Below, piece by piece: positions 34,151 to 45,492 of a stretch of 64,000 nt of DNA (position 1 is its first letter; every line of letters starts with the position of its first letter). This stretch comes from Okapia johnstoni (lineage: Eukaryota > Chordata > Mammalia > Artiodactyla > Giraffidae), in assembly GCA_024291935.2 (NCBI GenBank), contig CM044309.1, positions 97,427,628 to 97,491,627 on the forward strand. Direction: 5' to 3'. Below the pieces are notes generated by a model that ran no database searches, was not told the origin of the DNA, and worked only from the letters and a program-made list of their open reading frames with translations. Made by a program: the position numbers and the translations under genes.

Positions 34151-34358
34151 ACTACTTTGCATTCCTGGTAATGATTTTCCTTGTTGGGTGTTAGATATTA
34201 TTGTAGGCTTACAAATATTCTTAAGTCTTAGTGTGGAGTGCAGTTCAATTACTTTAAATGGTTTCAAGCTTTCTAGCCTTTCTTGCAATATTTGTTAGAT
34301 GAGACCAGAGCAAAAGTCAGCCTAAAAGCAATGTTTCTTAAATATTTTTCATAATCCT
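34151..34358. other. Unique DNA
   Basis: Nothing recognised. Confidence 0.5.
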
Positions 34359-34377
34359 CTATGAAGCCATTTTATAT

Positions 34378-34616
34378 GGGATTCCTTTTTTTTTTGGCAT
34401 TCTTTCATCTTTTTTAATATTCATTTATTTGTTTGGTTATGCTAGGTCTTGGTTGAGGCATGCTCAATCTTAGATCTTTGCTGCAGCATGTGGGGTCTTT
34501 ATTTGAGGCATCCAAACACTTAGCTGTGGCATGTGAGATCTAGTTCCCTGACCAGGGATGGAACCCGGGCCATCTTGGGAGCATGGAGTCTAAGCCACAG
34601 GTCTACCAGAGAAGTC
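34378..34616 (-). mobile_element. CHR-type cetartiodactyl SINE, antisense, long TSD
   Basis: A T-run (reverse poly-A) is followed by TTTGGTTATGCTAGGTCTTG, TAGCTGTGGCATGTGAGATC, CCCTGACCAGGGATGGAACC and a tRNA-like head ending CTACCAGAGAAGTCC. 34359-34377 and 34617-34635 match at 16 of 19 positions (CTATGAAGCC versus CTACGAAGCC and onwards), a decayed TSD. It predates the Bov-tA copies. Confidence 0.82.
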
Positions 34617-34635
34617 CTACGAAGCCTTTTTAGAT

Positions 34636-35365
34636 ATTTTTTTTTTCCAAATCACCCTCTTCTCATGAAATTTTAATGCCACAAATATACATCATTTCAA
34701 TTTATATACTGTGGCCCTTTAGAGGTAAAGAAAATATTTTGATATCTAAGATTATCTTGACTCTCAACTGATTTTCAACCCCTTGAAAGTGATTTGCCTC
34801 TGTTGAAAATATGTGATCTGGTAATAATTATTTACACTACTGAAGTCAAGTCCTTCTCTGTTACTCTGTCCAAAGCTTTTGAATCATAAGAATTTCCATC
34901 CATCTGTTGGGAATGGGCGCTCTTCCCAGCCTTGTGTCAATGCCAGCCACAGCTACCTATAATCCTCTTGAGTTCTTTTCTTGGTTTTGAGTGGTTATTT
35001 CACACTTGTGCACTGATTTGCCCTCAGATGAATATTTATGGTGAGAGTTTTGAAGATCTCTAGAGTTCTCTTTCTAGGCAGCACTTTTCTTTCCTATATC
35101 CTGCTCTACCAACCCTAGGTATTTTGCTTTTTCAGATTCTCAGATGCATCACCTCAGATGATCTACTGTTTTATCTGTATTTTCCCTATTTGTTCCTCTT
35201 GAAAATTCTCTCAGGGCAATAATGTGGCACAATCATAAGATTCCCCTCACTTGTGTCTCATTACTCATGGAGTGGTATCCTTCATTGCCTGATGAAGTGT
35301 CTTGAAACCATTGCTTTCTATATTTGATGTATTTTGTTTGTTTCAAATGTGAGGGCAAATCATGT
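34636..35365. other. Unique DNA
   Basis: Nothing recognised. Confidence 0.5.
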
Positions 35366-35624
35366 CTCAGTTCAGTCAGTTCAGTCGCTCAGTCCTGTCC
35401 GACTCTTTGTGACCCCATGGACTGCAGCATGCCAGGCTTTCTGTCCATCACCAACTCCTGAAGCTTGCTCAAACTCATGTCCATCAAGTCAGTGATGCTA
35501 TCCAACCGTCTTATCCTCTGTCGTCCCCTTCTCCTCCTGCCTTCAACCTTTCCCAGCATCAGGGGCTTTTCCAATGAGTCAGTTCTTCGCATCAAGGTGG
35601 TCAAAGTATTAGAGTTTCCGCTTC
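35366..35624 (-). mobile_element. BovB 3' fragment, antisense
   Basis: It runs from CAGTTCAGTCAGTTCAGTCG to GTATTAGAGTTTCCGCTTCA. It encodes only the C-terminal tail (MRRTDSLEKPLMLGKVEG). The 5' end faces the next BovB copy 200 bp away. Confidence 0.93.
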
Positions 35625-35825
35625 AAGGTTTTGAAATGGTCATTTAAAACAAAGTTTGTAAAAAGGCAAGAGTTTGAGAATTAACCTTTTAAACTCTTTC
35701 AATCCAGGAGCCAGCTTAAGAATGGACTTACCATTCCTCTGCCTACAATTTCTGTGAACTGTTTTTTTTTATAAACAAACAATTCTTAAGATCTGCACAT
35801 GCATATAGATAGTAGAAGCAGGCAT

Positions 35826-36872
35826 TAGAATCACAACAAACTGTGGAATATTCCAAAAGAGATGGGAATACCAGACCACTTGACTTGTCTCTTGAGAAAT
35901 CTGTATGCAGGTCAAGAAGCAACAGTTAGAACTGAACATGGAACAACAGACTGGTTCCAAATAGGAAAAGGAGTATGTGAAGGATGTATATTGTCATCCC
36001 GCTTGTTTAACTTATATGCAGAGTACATCATGAGAAACGCTGGGCTGGAAGAAATACAAGCTGGAATCAAGATCGCTGGGAGAAATATCAATAACCACAG
36101 ATATGCAGATGACACCACCCTTATGGCAGAAACTGAAGAATCAAAGAGCCTCTTTATGAAAGTGAAAGAGGAGAGTGAAAAAGTTGGCTTAAAGCTCAAC
36201 ATTCAGAAAAGTAAGATCATGGCATCTGGTCCCATCACTTCATGGCAAATAGTCAGGGAAACAATGGAAACAGTGGCAGACTTTATATTTTTTGGGCTCC
36301 AAAATCACTGCAGATGGTGACTGAAACCATGAAATTAAAAGACGCTTACTCCTTAGAAGGAAAGTTATGACCAACATAGACAGCATATTAAAAAGCAGAG
36401 ACATTACTTTGCCAACAAAGGTCCATCTAGTCAAGGGTATGGTTTCTCCAGTAGTCATGTATGGATGTGAGAGTTGGACTATAAAGAAAGCTGAACGCTG
36501 CAGAACTGATGTTTTTGAACTGTGGTGTTGCAGAAGACTTTTGAGCGTCCCTTGGACTGCAAAGAGATCCAACCAGTCCATCCCAAAGGAAATCAGTCCT
36601 CAATATTCATTGGAAGGACTGATTTTGAAGCTGAAACTCCCATACTTTGTCCACCTGATGTGAAGAACTGACTCATTTGAAAAGACCCTGATGCTGGGAA
36701 AGATTGAAGGTGGAAGGAGAAGGGGACAACAGAGGATGAGATTGTTAGATGGCATCACTGACTCAATGGACATGAGTTTGAGTAAACCCTGGGAGCTGGT
36801 GATGGACAGGGAGGCCTGGCGTGCTGCATTCCATGGTGTCACTAATAGTCAGACACGACTGAGAGACTGAAC
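35826..36872 (+). mobile_element. BovB LINE, 1.05 kb, 5'-truncated
   Basis: It runs from the ATCACAACAAACTGTGG region after motif A to ACTGAGAGACTGAACTG. The frame 35862-36320 has RT motif B (CEGCILSSRLFNLYAE) and intact YADD (HRYADDTTLMAE). A second frame, 36367-36663, has CESWTIKKAERCR. Near 36340 the in-frame cysteine codon is TGA in the usual frame, and there is a nearby frame break. Confidence 0.94.
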
Positions 36873-36887
36873 TGTTCAACTCATTTG

Positions 36888-37250
36888 AATAAATACTAAG
36901 GAATATGATCATTGATAGTGTGCTAAGTGCTTTGTAAGAAACTTCCAAACTGTTTTCCAGTTTACTCTTTTAAAACTCTCAATTTCTAAAACAAGACACC
37001 ATTTCACAGCTATTTGAATATATAAAATCCAAAAGAAAAAAAAATGTCAACACGAAATGCTGGCAAGGAAGAGGAGAAATAGAAACTCATGCATTGCTGT
37101 TAAAAACGCAAAATGGTATCGCCACATTGGAAGACAGCTTGATTTCTGGGAGATCAGCGAGAGGGTTGAGGGCGTATGTGGAAACTCTTTGTAAGTTCTG
37201 CTCAGTTTTTATGTACACCTAAAACTGATAATTTTTAAAGTCTATTAAAA
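36888..37250 (+). mobile_element. L1 3' end remnants
   Basis: AGAAACTTCCAAACTGTTTT is L1 3' UTR. ACGAAATGCTGGCAAGGAAG, CATGCATTGCTGTTAAAAAC and AAAATGGTATCGCCACATTG are ORF2-terminal L1. TTTTTATGTACACCTAAAAC and AAAGTCTATTAAAAAT give a third L1-like tail. The pieces are out of canonical order or belong to different copies. Confidence 0.6.
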
Positions 37251-39980
37251 ATATGAGGACTTCACTGGGACCTGAAAATCTGCTTCGCTGTGGTAGTAGG
37301 AGACTTTCTCTTCTTTCTATGGTATGTCTTCCAGGATAAATAAATTTTCCCACCACCAAATACTACATCAAGTACTTAAACAAACTTCAAATACTACTGT
37401 CCTATATCCTGTTTCTGAAATGCAATAATGAATATTCACACATAATTACTACTGCCACCACATAGCTCATTTTCTTCTCCATTTTGAGGATTAGAAGAAA
37501 AAAAATTCCAGTAAAAATAAACCAAGAATTCACTCACAGAGCTCAGGCTGGAGCAATGAATATCTTCCCTCTCAGTCCAGGGCTATTACATATATATATT
37601 CAGAGAGATGTTCTACTATACTAATTTCTTCTGGATCCATGGCATTCATGAGAGATACAATTTATAGTTTTTTTCCCCCAAATCTTAAAAATCACTGAAA
37701 ACATCCTAACTAGAGTGAGCATCACAATAACATTTGAAAGTACTGTGTAAGCTAATGAATGCCCAGAACTAGCCCTCAGATATTATGATTCTGTAGGTTG
37801 AGATTTTTGCTTTGACATTTATATAGTCATTGTATTGAAACTCTGCACTAAGCCCCCAAATTATCTCCATTATATGAAGAGGAATTTAACTGAGAAATTT
37901 TAGTAATAACTTTGGACTCAATATATTAATATGGGATTGATACAAAGACGTTATATTTGCTTGTGAGGTAAACTTTCAAGTGTTGCACAATTGAGCACAC
38001 ACTTACCTGCCACAAAACCAAAGCGAAGGTGATGTCTGATGCAGTTCAGTACATGTTTGACATGGATGAGTGCAAGGCAATATACAGTATTGCAGGGAAG
38101 AAGCTAGTTAATAGCATCACTTTCTTCTGGGTCATCAGCATCAACCTATATACAAAAAGGAAAGAAAGGAGATGGGAAGAGAAGGAAAACAGCTGTAAGT
38201 AGACTGTGAAGGACCAACTGAAGAGAACAACTTAAAGCTCAGGTTCAGTCTTCGCAAAAACATTACTGCTGCAACGCATCTACCCAGAAAAAGAGAGGAG
38301 TAGACTCTTCCTCTTGAAGGTGATGGCAAGCTTCTGGAGGAGATATGGAGTGAAAATACTGATAAGGGCCATTTGGAAAATACAACCTGCCTGTAAACAT
38401 TAATTTTTTATGTCTCTCAGGGATACATATAGCTACTCAGGACTCAGAAGTTTTAGATCTATTTTAGAACAAAATTGTTTGTACATCTAATATTTTTACT
38501 TGATTAGTCATGTGAACAGCTGCTTAGTTAAGATTTCCTAGATATTGAAACTCTAAATTTAATACAAATAATCTGATTATTCATTTTATTTTATGGAATT
38601 TATTATATTTGAAAATACCTTAAAATTTCTGTCATTTTAAACTGTTAAATGTAACATGTAACAAGCTTGCCAAGTACTTGCCTCAGAAACTTAGTTTTTA
38701 TCTGATACAAGAAGTGTGATTTCCAGACAGTTATGAGGTTATTTTTATTGCTATCGCTATTAAAATCCAGTATAACATATTTAAGTTACTATTTGAATCT
38801 ACTGTAGTTCCATGATAATTCAATATAATGTCTCTTAGAGCAGCAACAAAGGAGAATATAATTGGTTTGTATTTCTTTTTAGGGGATATATTATAACTGT
38901 AATGGCACTCTTCTTTGAAGTAGAAGCTTCCCGTTTGGTTGTTGGACAGGTTAATTATAATGTTTTGTTTTGTCATTTAAAAAAAATAATTGTGTGCTTT
39001 TAGTTATTCCTGGGAATCCTGGAAGAGGATAACATCTAGCTGGGCAATATTTAACAATATAATTACATGTAAGATTTTCATCAAGTTTTTGAACTGGATG
39101 TGGTTTATTAGATAAAACATTTCTATTGAATCAAAATCATCTGAATTTCTTTTGTTGTTTACAACTGATTTTCATTTCTGTCTTGAAATCAATTATATTA
39201 TCATAACAATGATCAATGAAATGATCAAACTATCTACTATTTGATGATACTATCTATAATTGAGATTTTATTATAGTCTCATATAGACCTTCTACATCTC
39301 ACCAAAATGGGTTTTGTAAGATATGGCCAACATTTAGATAGTGTGAGTTACAAAACATTTTTTTATTATCCATTTTCCTCAAATTTTATAAAAATATAGC
39401 CTTCAGCATCATATATAAATGTGATAGAACTAAATGGTGAACTTAGGATATTTAAAAGAACAAGACTTGGGAAATTTTCCAAACAGTCTAGCCTAAGTCA
39501 CTGAATGAAACATGTTTACAGACAACGTCAAACTCCTAAATTTTCTTAGTTCAATGCTATCTAAAATACTATATGCTAGTATTAGTTCATGTTAGAGTTA
39601 CAGTTAGATATTGAAGTAAACAACACTAAAATTTCACCACTCCTTACTATATTAATTTTTTTTCAAAATTCATTAATGGTCTACATTTTAAGACAATTAT
39701 GATCTAAGAAAATATTCCAGAAATTTAATCTTTCTAACTCACTAAATATTAATTCCTATTTTTCAAGCTAGTAAGCCAAAATTTTCAATTAATTCTTCTC
39801 TACAGCCATTTGAAAATGATATTTGTATCTGTCGCTGACTTGTGCATATATACATATATATGGGCATATATTTGTGATTTGACATATTTAAAGTCACTTT
39901 TATGTGGATTTCTATTTTTCAACAAGACTGTGATATCCTTAGCCTCTATTCTACCTTAAAAAAGCCTAGTAGAGTAGGTA
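37251..39980. other. Unique AT-rich DNA, 2.7 kb
   Basis: No gene or repeat recognised. About 37255-37330 has a faint CHR/tRNA-SINE look, too degraded to call. Minus-strand open frames at 38141-38329 and 38731-38976 show no domain. Confidence 0.5.
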
Positions 39981-40177
39981 AGTAATTGTCTCTCAGGCGT
40001 GTTCAACTCTCTGTGACTCTATGAACTATAGCCCACCAGGCTCTTCTGTCCGTGAGATTCTTCAGGCAAGAATACTGGAGTGGGTTGCCATTCCCTTCTT
40101 CAGGGGATCTTTCTGACCCAGGGATTGAAGCCGGGTCGCCTGCATTTCAGGCAGATTCTTTAGCAGGTGAGCCAAAA
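39981..40177 (-). mobile_element. Bov-tA SINE, antisense
   Basis: TCTCTCAGGCGTGTTCAACT, the Bov-A body (GGCAAGAATACTGGAGTGGG) and the head GGATTGAAGCCGGGTCGCC ending GCAGGTGAGCC are present. Confidence 0.92.
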
Positions 40178-40699
40178 GTATAGGTTTAAACAGAATCATA
40201 GTTCTAGAAATTTCTGCCCAGTATCTTGTCCAGAGAGATGCTCCTCATAGTTGTCTTCTGGACTTCCAGATCAAATAATTTGATCCTAGAGCCCATTTGG
40301 TTGTTTTTTTTTTTTTTTTTTTTTACATATAAAATCTCTATTTCTAGATGCAGAGAAAAAAGAGATACCTTGAAAAACTAACATGGCTGCCTCTATGGAG
40401 ATAAAGTCTTGGCATTTTTTTTTCTTTGGTTAGCTATAGTTTCACATTTTTATGCAATCAAACACTAATGTTTGAGTAATAAGAAAAAAATGGAGTCCTA
40501 AGAAGAAAAAAAAATTGAAAAATAAGTAGTGATAATTACTACATATTTTATCTTTTAGAATCCCCTGAGTATTTTGCCTCAAACCCTCTCATTTAATGTT
40601 AGAAACTCCCATAACAGATGGGGAACTGACCCCTCCTCAAGGAGACACCACCAGGTCAAGGGAGAAGAGGAAGATTTTAGGATACAGAGGTTTGTTATT
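40178..40699. other. Unique DNA with a poly-T run
   Basis: A T run at 40304-40324 has no recognisable retroposon attached. Nothing else recognised. Confidence 0.5.
40304..40324. repeat. Poly-T run
   Basis: About 21 uninterrupted T. Confidence 0.9.
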
Positions 40700-40842
40700 G
40701 TTAGTTTGTTGTTTTGTTGTTTAGTCATTGTCGCTCAGTCATGTCTGACTCTAGCAGTCCCGTGGACTGTAACCTGCAGGCTCCTCTGTCTGTGGGATTT
40801 CCCAGTCAAGAATACTGGAGTGTGTTGCCATTCCTTCTCCAT
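40700..40842 (-). mobile_element. Bov-A/Bov-tA tail fragment, antisense
   Basis: A (TTG)n-rich tail is followed by TCGCTCAGTCATGTCTGACT, GGCTCCTCTGTCTGTGGG and TGTTGCCATTCCTTCTCC. The tRNA-like head is missing. Confidence 0.9.
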
Positions 40843-41759
40843 AAAATCTAGCCTATAAAATACAACGTTAAACTAGAAATCTAGCATTTTTGTTTCTTCT
40901 AAGTTAAAATTGTACTTGCTTTTAAAAGGACATTAGCAAGAGAATTTTGTTTTCAATGATTTTCTTTTCCAAGGCAAATCACCCAGTTGGCCTCTGAAGA
41001 TAAAAGTTTACAGGCTTGGTGTCTGTATTTTTCAGAGATTTTCCAATGAGTTTGAAATGCAGTTGTGCCTTGTAATTTTGGAGAATTTAATGAAAAGTTC
41101 TTCAGTCTTTAGAAATCAGAATGTGAATTTGTCTCAAGCCTGATCTATTTATTTAGGTTCTTAGAAATTCAGTATATTCACAGATGGATATTATGTAGCC
41201 ATCATTTCATGGTGCTCTAACATGCAATATATATAAAAAATTGCCAGCTTGGCTTTTATATGTTTAAGAGTTTTAATTGCTGTGTACTTCAAACATTTCT
41301 TACATTGGGCCATCTGGCACATAGAAACGTTAATGAATTTTTAAACTTAATGGGATATGGTTTGCATTAGGAATGTCTGAAAATTAGTTGCTAACCACTG
41401 GTAAATGACAGATTATCAATACAGACTTTACAAAATTACAAACCATTGCTTTGTGCCATTAAGGTAGCAACACATTGTTAAGTGCTAGTAAAAGTTGCTC
41501 AAACAATCGGTTGGATAGAAATAACAATTTATAATTACAGTAGCTCTCTGCTATTCAAAGAAATTGAACCTATAATATCATAATGTTTTTCTTTAAAAGT
41601 AGTTTTAGGGAAACATTTTTGATATGAAACAGAAAAATTCACTTAAATTTTAAACTTTTTGGACATGTTGGAAAAGTCTGATAATATTTTCAAGTGTTCT
41701 TATTTTAACGGAAAGTTTCTGTTTCTCTCATTAAAAGAGAATCTCTTTTTTTGTCTTCT
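40843..41759. other. Unique AT-rich DNA
   Basis: Nothing recognised. Confidence 0.5.
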
Positions 41760-41770
41760 ATTTCTATTAT

Positions 41771-42048
41771 TGGAGAAGGCAATGGCACCCCACTCCAGTA
41801 CTCTTGCCTGGAAAATCCCAGGGGCGGCGGAGCCTGGTAGGCTGCAGTCCATGGGTCACTAAAAGTCGGACACGACTGAGTGACTTCACTTTCACTTTTC
41901 CCTTTCATGTACTGGAGAAGGAAATGGCAACCTGCTCCAGTGTTCTTGCCTGGAGAATCCTAGGGACGGCGGAGCCTGATGGGCTGCCGTCTATAGGGTC
42001 GCACAGAGTCAGACACGACTGAAGCAACTTAGCAGCAGCAGCAGCAGC
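41771..42048 (+). mobile_element. Bov-A2 dimeric SINE, full-length, 11-bp TSD
   Basis: Both Bov-A units and the linker (ACTTCACTTTCACTTTTCCC) are present, ending in a (CAG)6 tail. ATTTCTATTAT repeats exactly at 41760-41770 and 42049-42059. Few differences from the family pattern suggest a fairly recent copy. Confidence 0.96.
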
Positions 42049-42059
42049 ATTTCTATTAT

Positions 42060-42977
42060 AACTGTATTTTACATACATGAAATCTGGCTATAATATAAAA
42101 TGACTAGCTATCAGAGCATCTATTTTAAAACAGTATAATCTACTATAATCTTCTCCCCTAATAATCTTAGTCTCCATGAAGGCACTAAAGAAGAGATCCC
42201 CCGAGTTATGTCAAAAAGCAAAATGCAAGGAATCAATCATGAATGCAAACAGTAAACAGAAGTCCATTCAACAGTATATAAAACAGAGGGAACAATTGAA
42301 ACAATCTGTTGGGTAAACTAGGGAAAATCTCTTTAAAAAAGAAAATATATGTGAAAATTACAGCTATGTCTTATTATAATGTTTAGAATTATAAATGTCC
42401 ATTCATAAAGTATAAAAATATCAGAAAACTACTAGTTCAGAATTTTAAAATTTATTATAGGGATTTGCATAAAATTCACCTTAATATTCTCTATGAAAAT
42501 ATCCCATGCAGGAAATTACTAGAATGCCCACAATTACACCAATTTAACACACAAGGCTTTGTTAAGCATGGTTATGAGATACTTTGCTTTCTCTTTCAGT
42601 TGTATTGTGTAAATACATACATTATGAGCACAGGTGTTCACTTCTTAAATTATTGCTTTGCTACATTAATTTTAAAATTTGGAGACACCCAATATAATTC
42701 CATTAGAATGTTGATAAGAAACAAGATAGATCCCTATTAAAAATAATTTAAAATTACTTTCCCATCAATCCTCACCTCTCCCTGCAAACATCACCCTCCC
42801 TGAGGTTAGAGATGATAGAAAGTGAGGTTCAGGGGGATTGCTCCTTACAGTGAGTGTCATGGAGAGAAACCACCATTACACATACCAGCCCTTGCCAAGT
42901 TGGTTACTAGTTACAAATTCAACTCATCTTCCAGTCAGGGTAAATAGCCTTGTGAGAGCAGGCAAAACTGTTTCATT
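42060..42977. other. Unique AT-rich DNA
   Basis: Nothing recognised. The open frame at 42465-42740 (91 codons) has no domain. Confidence 0.5.
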
Positions 42978-42988
42978 AGAGGGAAGTT

Positions 42989-43205
42989 GGGCTTCCCTAG
43001 TGGCTCAGATGGTGAAGAATCCACCTGCAATGTGGGAGACCTGGGCTCGATCCCTGGTTTGGAAAGATCCCCTGGAGGAGGGCATGGCAACCCACTTCAG
43101 GATTCTTGCCTAGAGAATCCCCATGGACAGAGGAGCCTGGCAGACTATAGTCCATGGGGCCACAAAGAGTCAGACCTGACTGAGCAACTAAACACAGCGC
43201 AGCAC
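42989..43205 (+). mobile_element. Bov-tA SINE, full-length, 11-bp TSD
   Basis: Head GGGCTTCCCTAGTGGCTCAG, ATCCCTGGTTTGG, body CCCCTGGAGGAGGGCATGGC, tail GCAACTAAACACAGCGCAGC. AGAGGGAAGTT (42978-42988) and AGAGAGAAGTT (43206-43216) flank it. Confidence 0.95.
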
Positions 43206-43216
43206 AGAGAGAAGTT

Positions 43217-44199
43217 AGAAGATCAGAATGCCCAGAGGAGAATGAAAGATCTTGGGAAATATGAGGGGTCAGAGCAGATGGAAATATGAAACAAAGGAGA
43301 CAATCAAACAAAAGCTCTCCTTACCCCTGCCTCTCATAAAGCCACTTTTTATTTGAAGTAATGGTGCTCTATCAGTCTGGAGTCAACCATTTTCTGCCTC
43401 CTTTCTAATCCAGATGGGTTCTGCAGTTATATGCTATCTGCTTTTCACAATCTCAGCTATTCCAAATCACATGTAAGACTGCCAGTAGCAGAGAAATGAT
43501 CCAGGTTATCTCCCTTCCCTCTGCTCCCACTGTGTTTTTCATTTAGTCAGCACAAAATAGTCACACATTTAATTGTTTGCTAATAGTATGGTGTGCAGTT
43601 AGCCTGATATCATCAATGGGATCCTAAACCTCAGGAAGGAAGGGATCCTGTTATATTTTTTATTGTTTACAACACTAAGTTAGTCCCTAGTACATTCCCA
43701 GTAAATACTGGGATAGTGATAATATTTCTAATGACAATCCATGTTTTTCTAGTTTAGAAGGTTTTTTTTTTTTCCTGCAAGCTTTTGTAGTTTCTCACTA
43801 GGTACAGGGGCCAGCTACTTTATAACTGGAAAAGATTGTTTACCTTCAGTTGTCACCAACTGAAATGTGACATCAATCTATAAAAATATATGTAGATAAT
43901 AGACTATGATAGAATTGTTTAAAAATTGAACAATGAATTAATTCAAAGTGTAACCATCCTCTGTATGAAAGACAGAGTTTCAAAGATAGAATTAGGGCAT
44001 AGGATTTTTTTGTGTGTTTGAGTGTGTCAGATTTTCCCTCTCAGTTTACTAAACTGAAAAAACCGTTCAGCCTTCAAAGTGTTGTTAAGAAAATTAAATG
44101 AGTTAATGTTGCATAACAAACAATTTCTAAACTTTGATCTTGGTTGCCTTGAATTTCCTGAATACGAGGAGTGTCTTTGTTATTCACAGGGGGCCCCCT
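43217..44199. other. Unique DNA
   Basis: Nothing recognised. Confidence 0.5.
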
Positions 44200-44640
44200 G
44201 GACCAGATCTGAGTTTATACTGACAAGGTAACTCATGGCAGGTTTGTAGATAGTTTGAAGATGGAATTCCAGTGTGGGGTCTTTGAGCCATGTAATACCA
44301 GCCTGCCCTTTTGAACTCTTGGGAGACATACTACAGACTGAGTTCAATCACTTAGTGATCACTATGATCGATTGATTTAATCAAAATTCTGGAATAAGAG
44401 CTCTAGACTCCTGAGCCCAGTGATCCCCTTAATTGGTGAGCATATGCTGATGTCCTAGCAGGGTGATGTTTCCGGAGAACTGAGAGACTTCCCATTTAGT
44501 ACCCTCTCAGGTCTCACTATACACATTTCTTTGGATGGTCTTGATTTTCCCCTTTAAAATAAAACTGTAATTTAGAACACAGTGCCTTCCTAAGTTCTGT
44601 GAGGAGCTCTTAACAAAGCAAATATTCTTTTTAGCCCCTG
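44200..44640 (+). mobile_element. Possible ancient ERV LTR
   Basis: The order TTTTGAACTCTTGGGAGACA, ACTGAGTTCAATCAC, TTGGTGAGCATATGCTGATG, then an AATAAA poly-A signal at 44558-44563 and CCTAAGTTCTGTGAGGAGCT resembles an old retroviral LTR (U3 to R/U5) on the + strand. The family is not certain. Confidence 0.5.
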
Positions 44641-45009
44641 TCATCTTCACCTGTGAAGTCCAGGCCAACTGGAAAGGGGAGGAGGGAATGTCCTTTTAAG
44701 GACAGTCTTCTTGGTTGTCATGTGCAAATGGCTTGGTTTGTACCTTGCTGCATTGTTTTCCATTGGTGTTGAGAGACTCCATCTTATCTGTGTTGTGTTG
44801 TCTTTCTAGGCGACAAATCCTTATGCCTTGACCTCTAAGATGTTTATAGTTCTTTGCAGTTTAGGATCTTCACTACTGCTCTCGTATTGTCCATACTCCC
44901 GGGTGCTGGCACAGAAGCGATTGGGCCAGAGGATAATCTGGGTCAGATTTCCCTTTACCCTCCCATTCTAGCCATTACCTCTGAGATTATCTTAAATTTC
45001 TTAAGCCTT
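44641..45009. other. Unique DNA
   Basis: Nothing recognised. GC is slightly higher than in the neighbours. Confidence 0.5.
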
Positions 45010-45022
45010 TCTCTGTTCTTTT

Positions 45023-45296
45023 GGAGAATGCAATGGAAACCCATTCCAGTACTCTTGCCTGGAAAATCCCATGGACGGAGGGGCCTGGTGGGCTGCAGTC
45101 ATTGGTGTCGCTAAGAGTTGGACATGACTGAGAGACTTCACTTTCACTTTTCACTTTCATGCATTGGAGAAGGAAATGGTAACCCACTCCAGTGTTCTTG
45201 CCTGGAGAATCCCATGGACGGGGGAGCCTGGTGGGCTGCCGTCTATGGGGTTGCACAGAGTCGGACACGACTGAAGCGACTTAGCAGTAGCAGCAG
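45023..45296 (+). mobile_element. Bov-A2 dimeric SINE, full-length, 12-bp TSD
   Basis: Both units, the linker ACTTCACTTTCACTTTTCAC and the tail ACTTAGCAGTAGCAGCAG are present. TCTCTGTTCTTT (45010-45021) and TCTATGTTCTTT (45297-45308) are the TSD with one change. Confidence 0.95.
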
Positions 45297-45373
45297 TCTA
45301 TGTTCTTTATTTAGAAGAGTCTATTCTCAAATAGTTAAACAAACAGACTTTAAGGGATGGCTCATGGATTTTA

Positions 45374-45477
45374 TCTAATTTTATTATTTATTTTTTTTTT
45401 TTTGCTTTTTTTTAAAATTAGTTTATTTATCTATTTTTTTAACTTTACACTATTGTATTTGTTTTGCCATACATTGA
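45374..45477 (-). mobile_element. Tiny L1 insertion, antisense, 15-bp TSD
   Basis: A T-rich left end (reverse poly-A) is followed by TTTAACTTTACACTATTGTA and TTTGTTTTGCCATACATTGA, the reverse of the bovine-type L1 3' end. GGCTCATGGATTTTA (45359-45373) and GGCTCGTGGATTTTA (45478-45492) flank it. Only about 100 bp were copied. Confidence 0.85.
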
Positions 45478-45492
45478 GGCTCGTGGATTTTA

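Noticed and set aside
37255..37330. Faint tRNA-SINE head (GAGGACTTCACTGGGACC)
   Set aside because: Too short and diverged to separate from chance similarity to CHR SINE heads.
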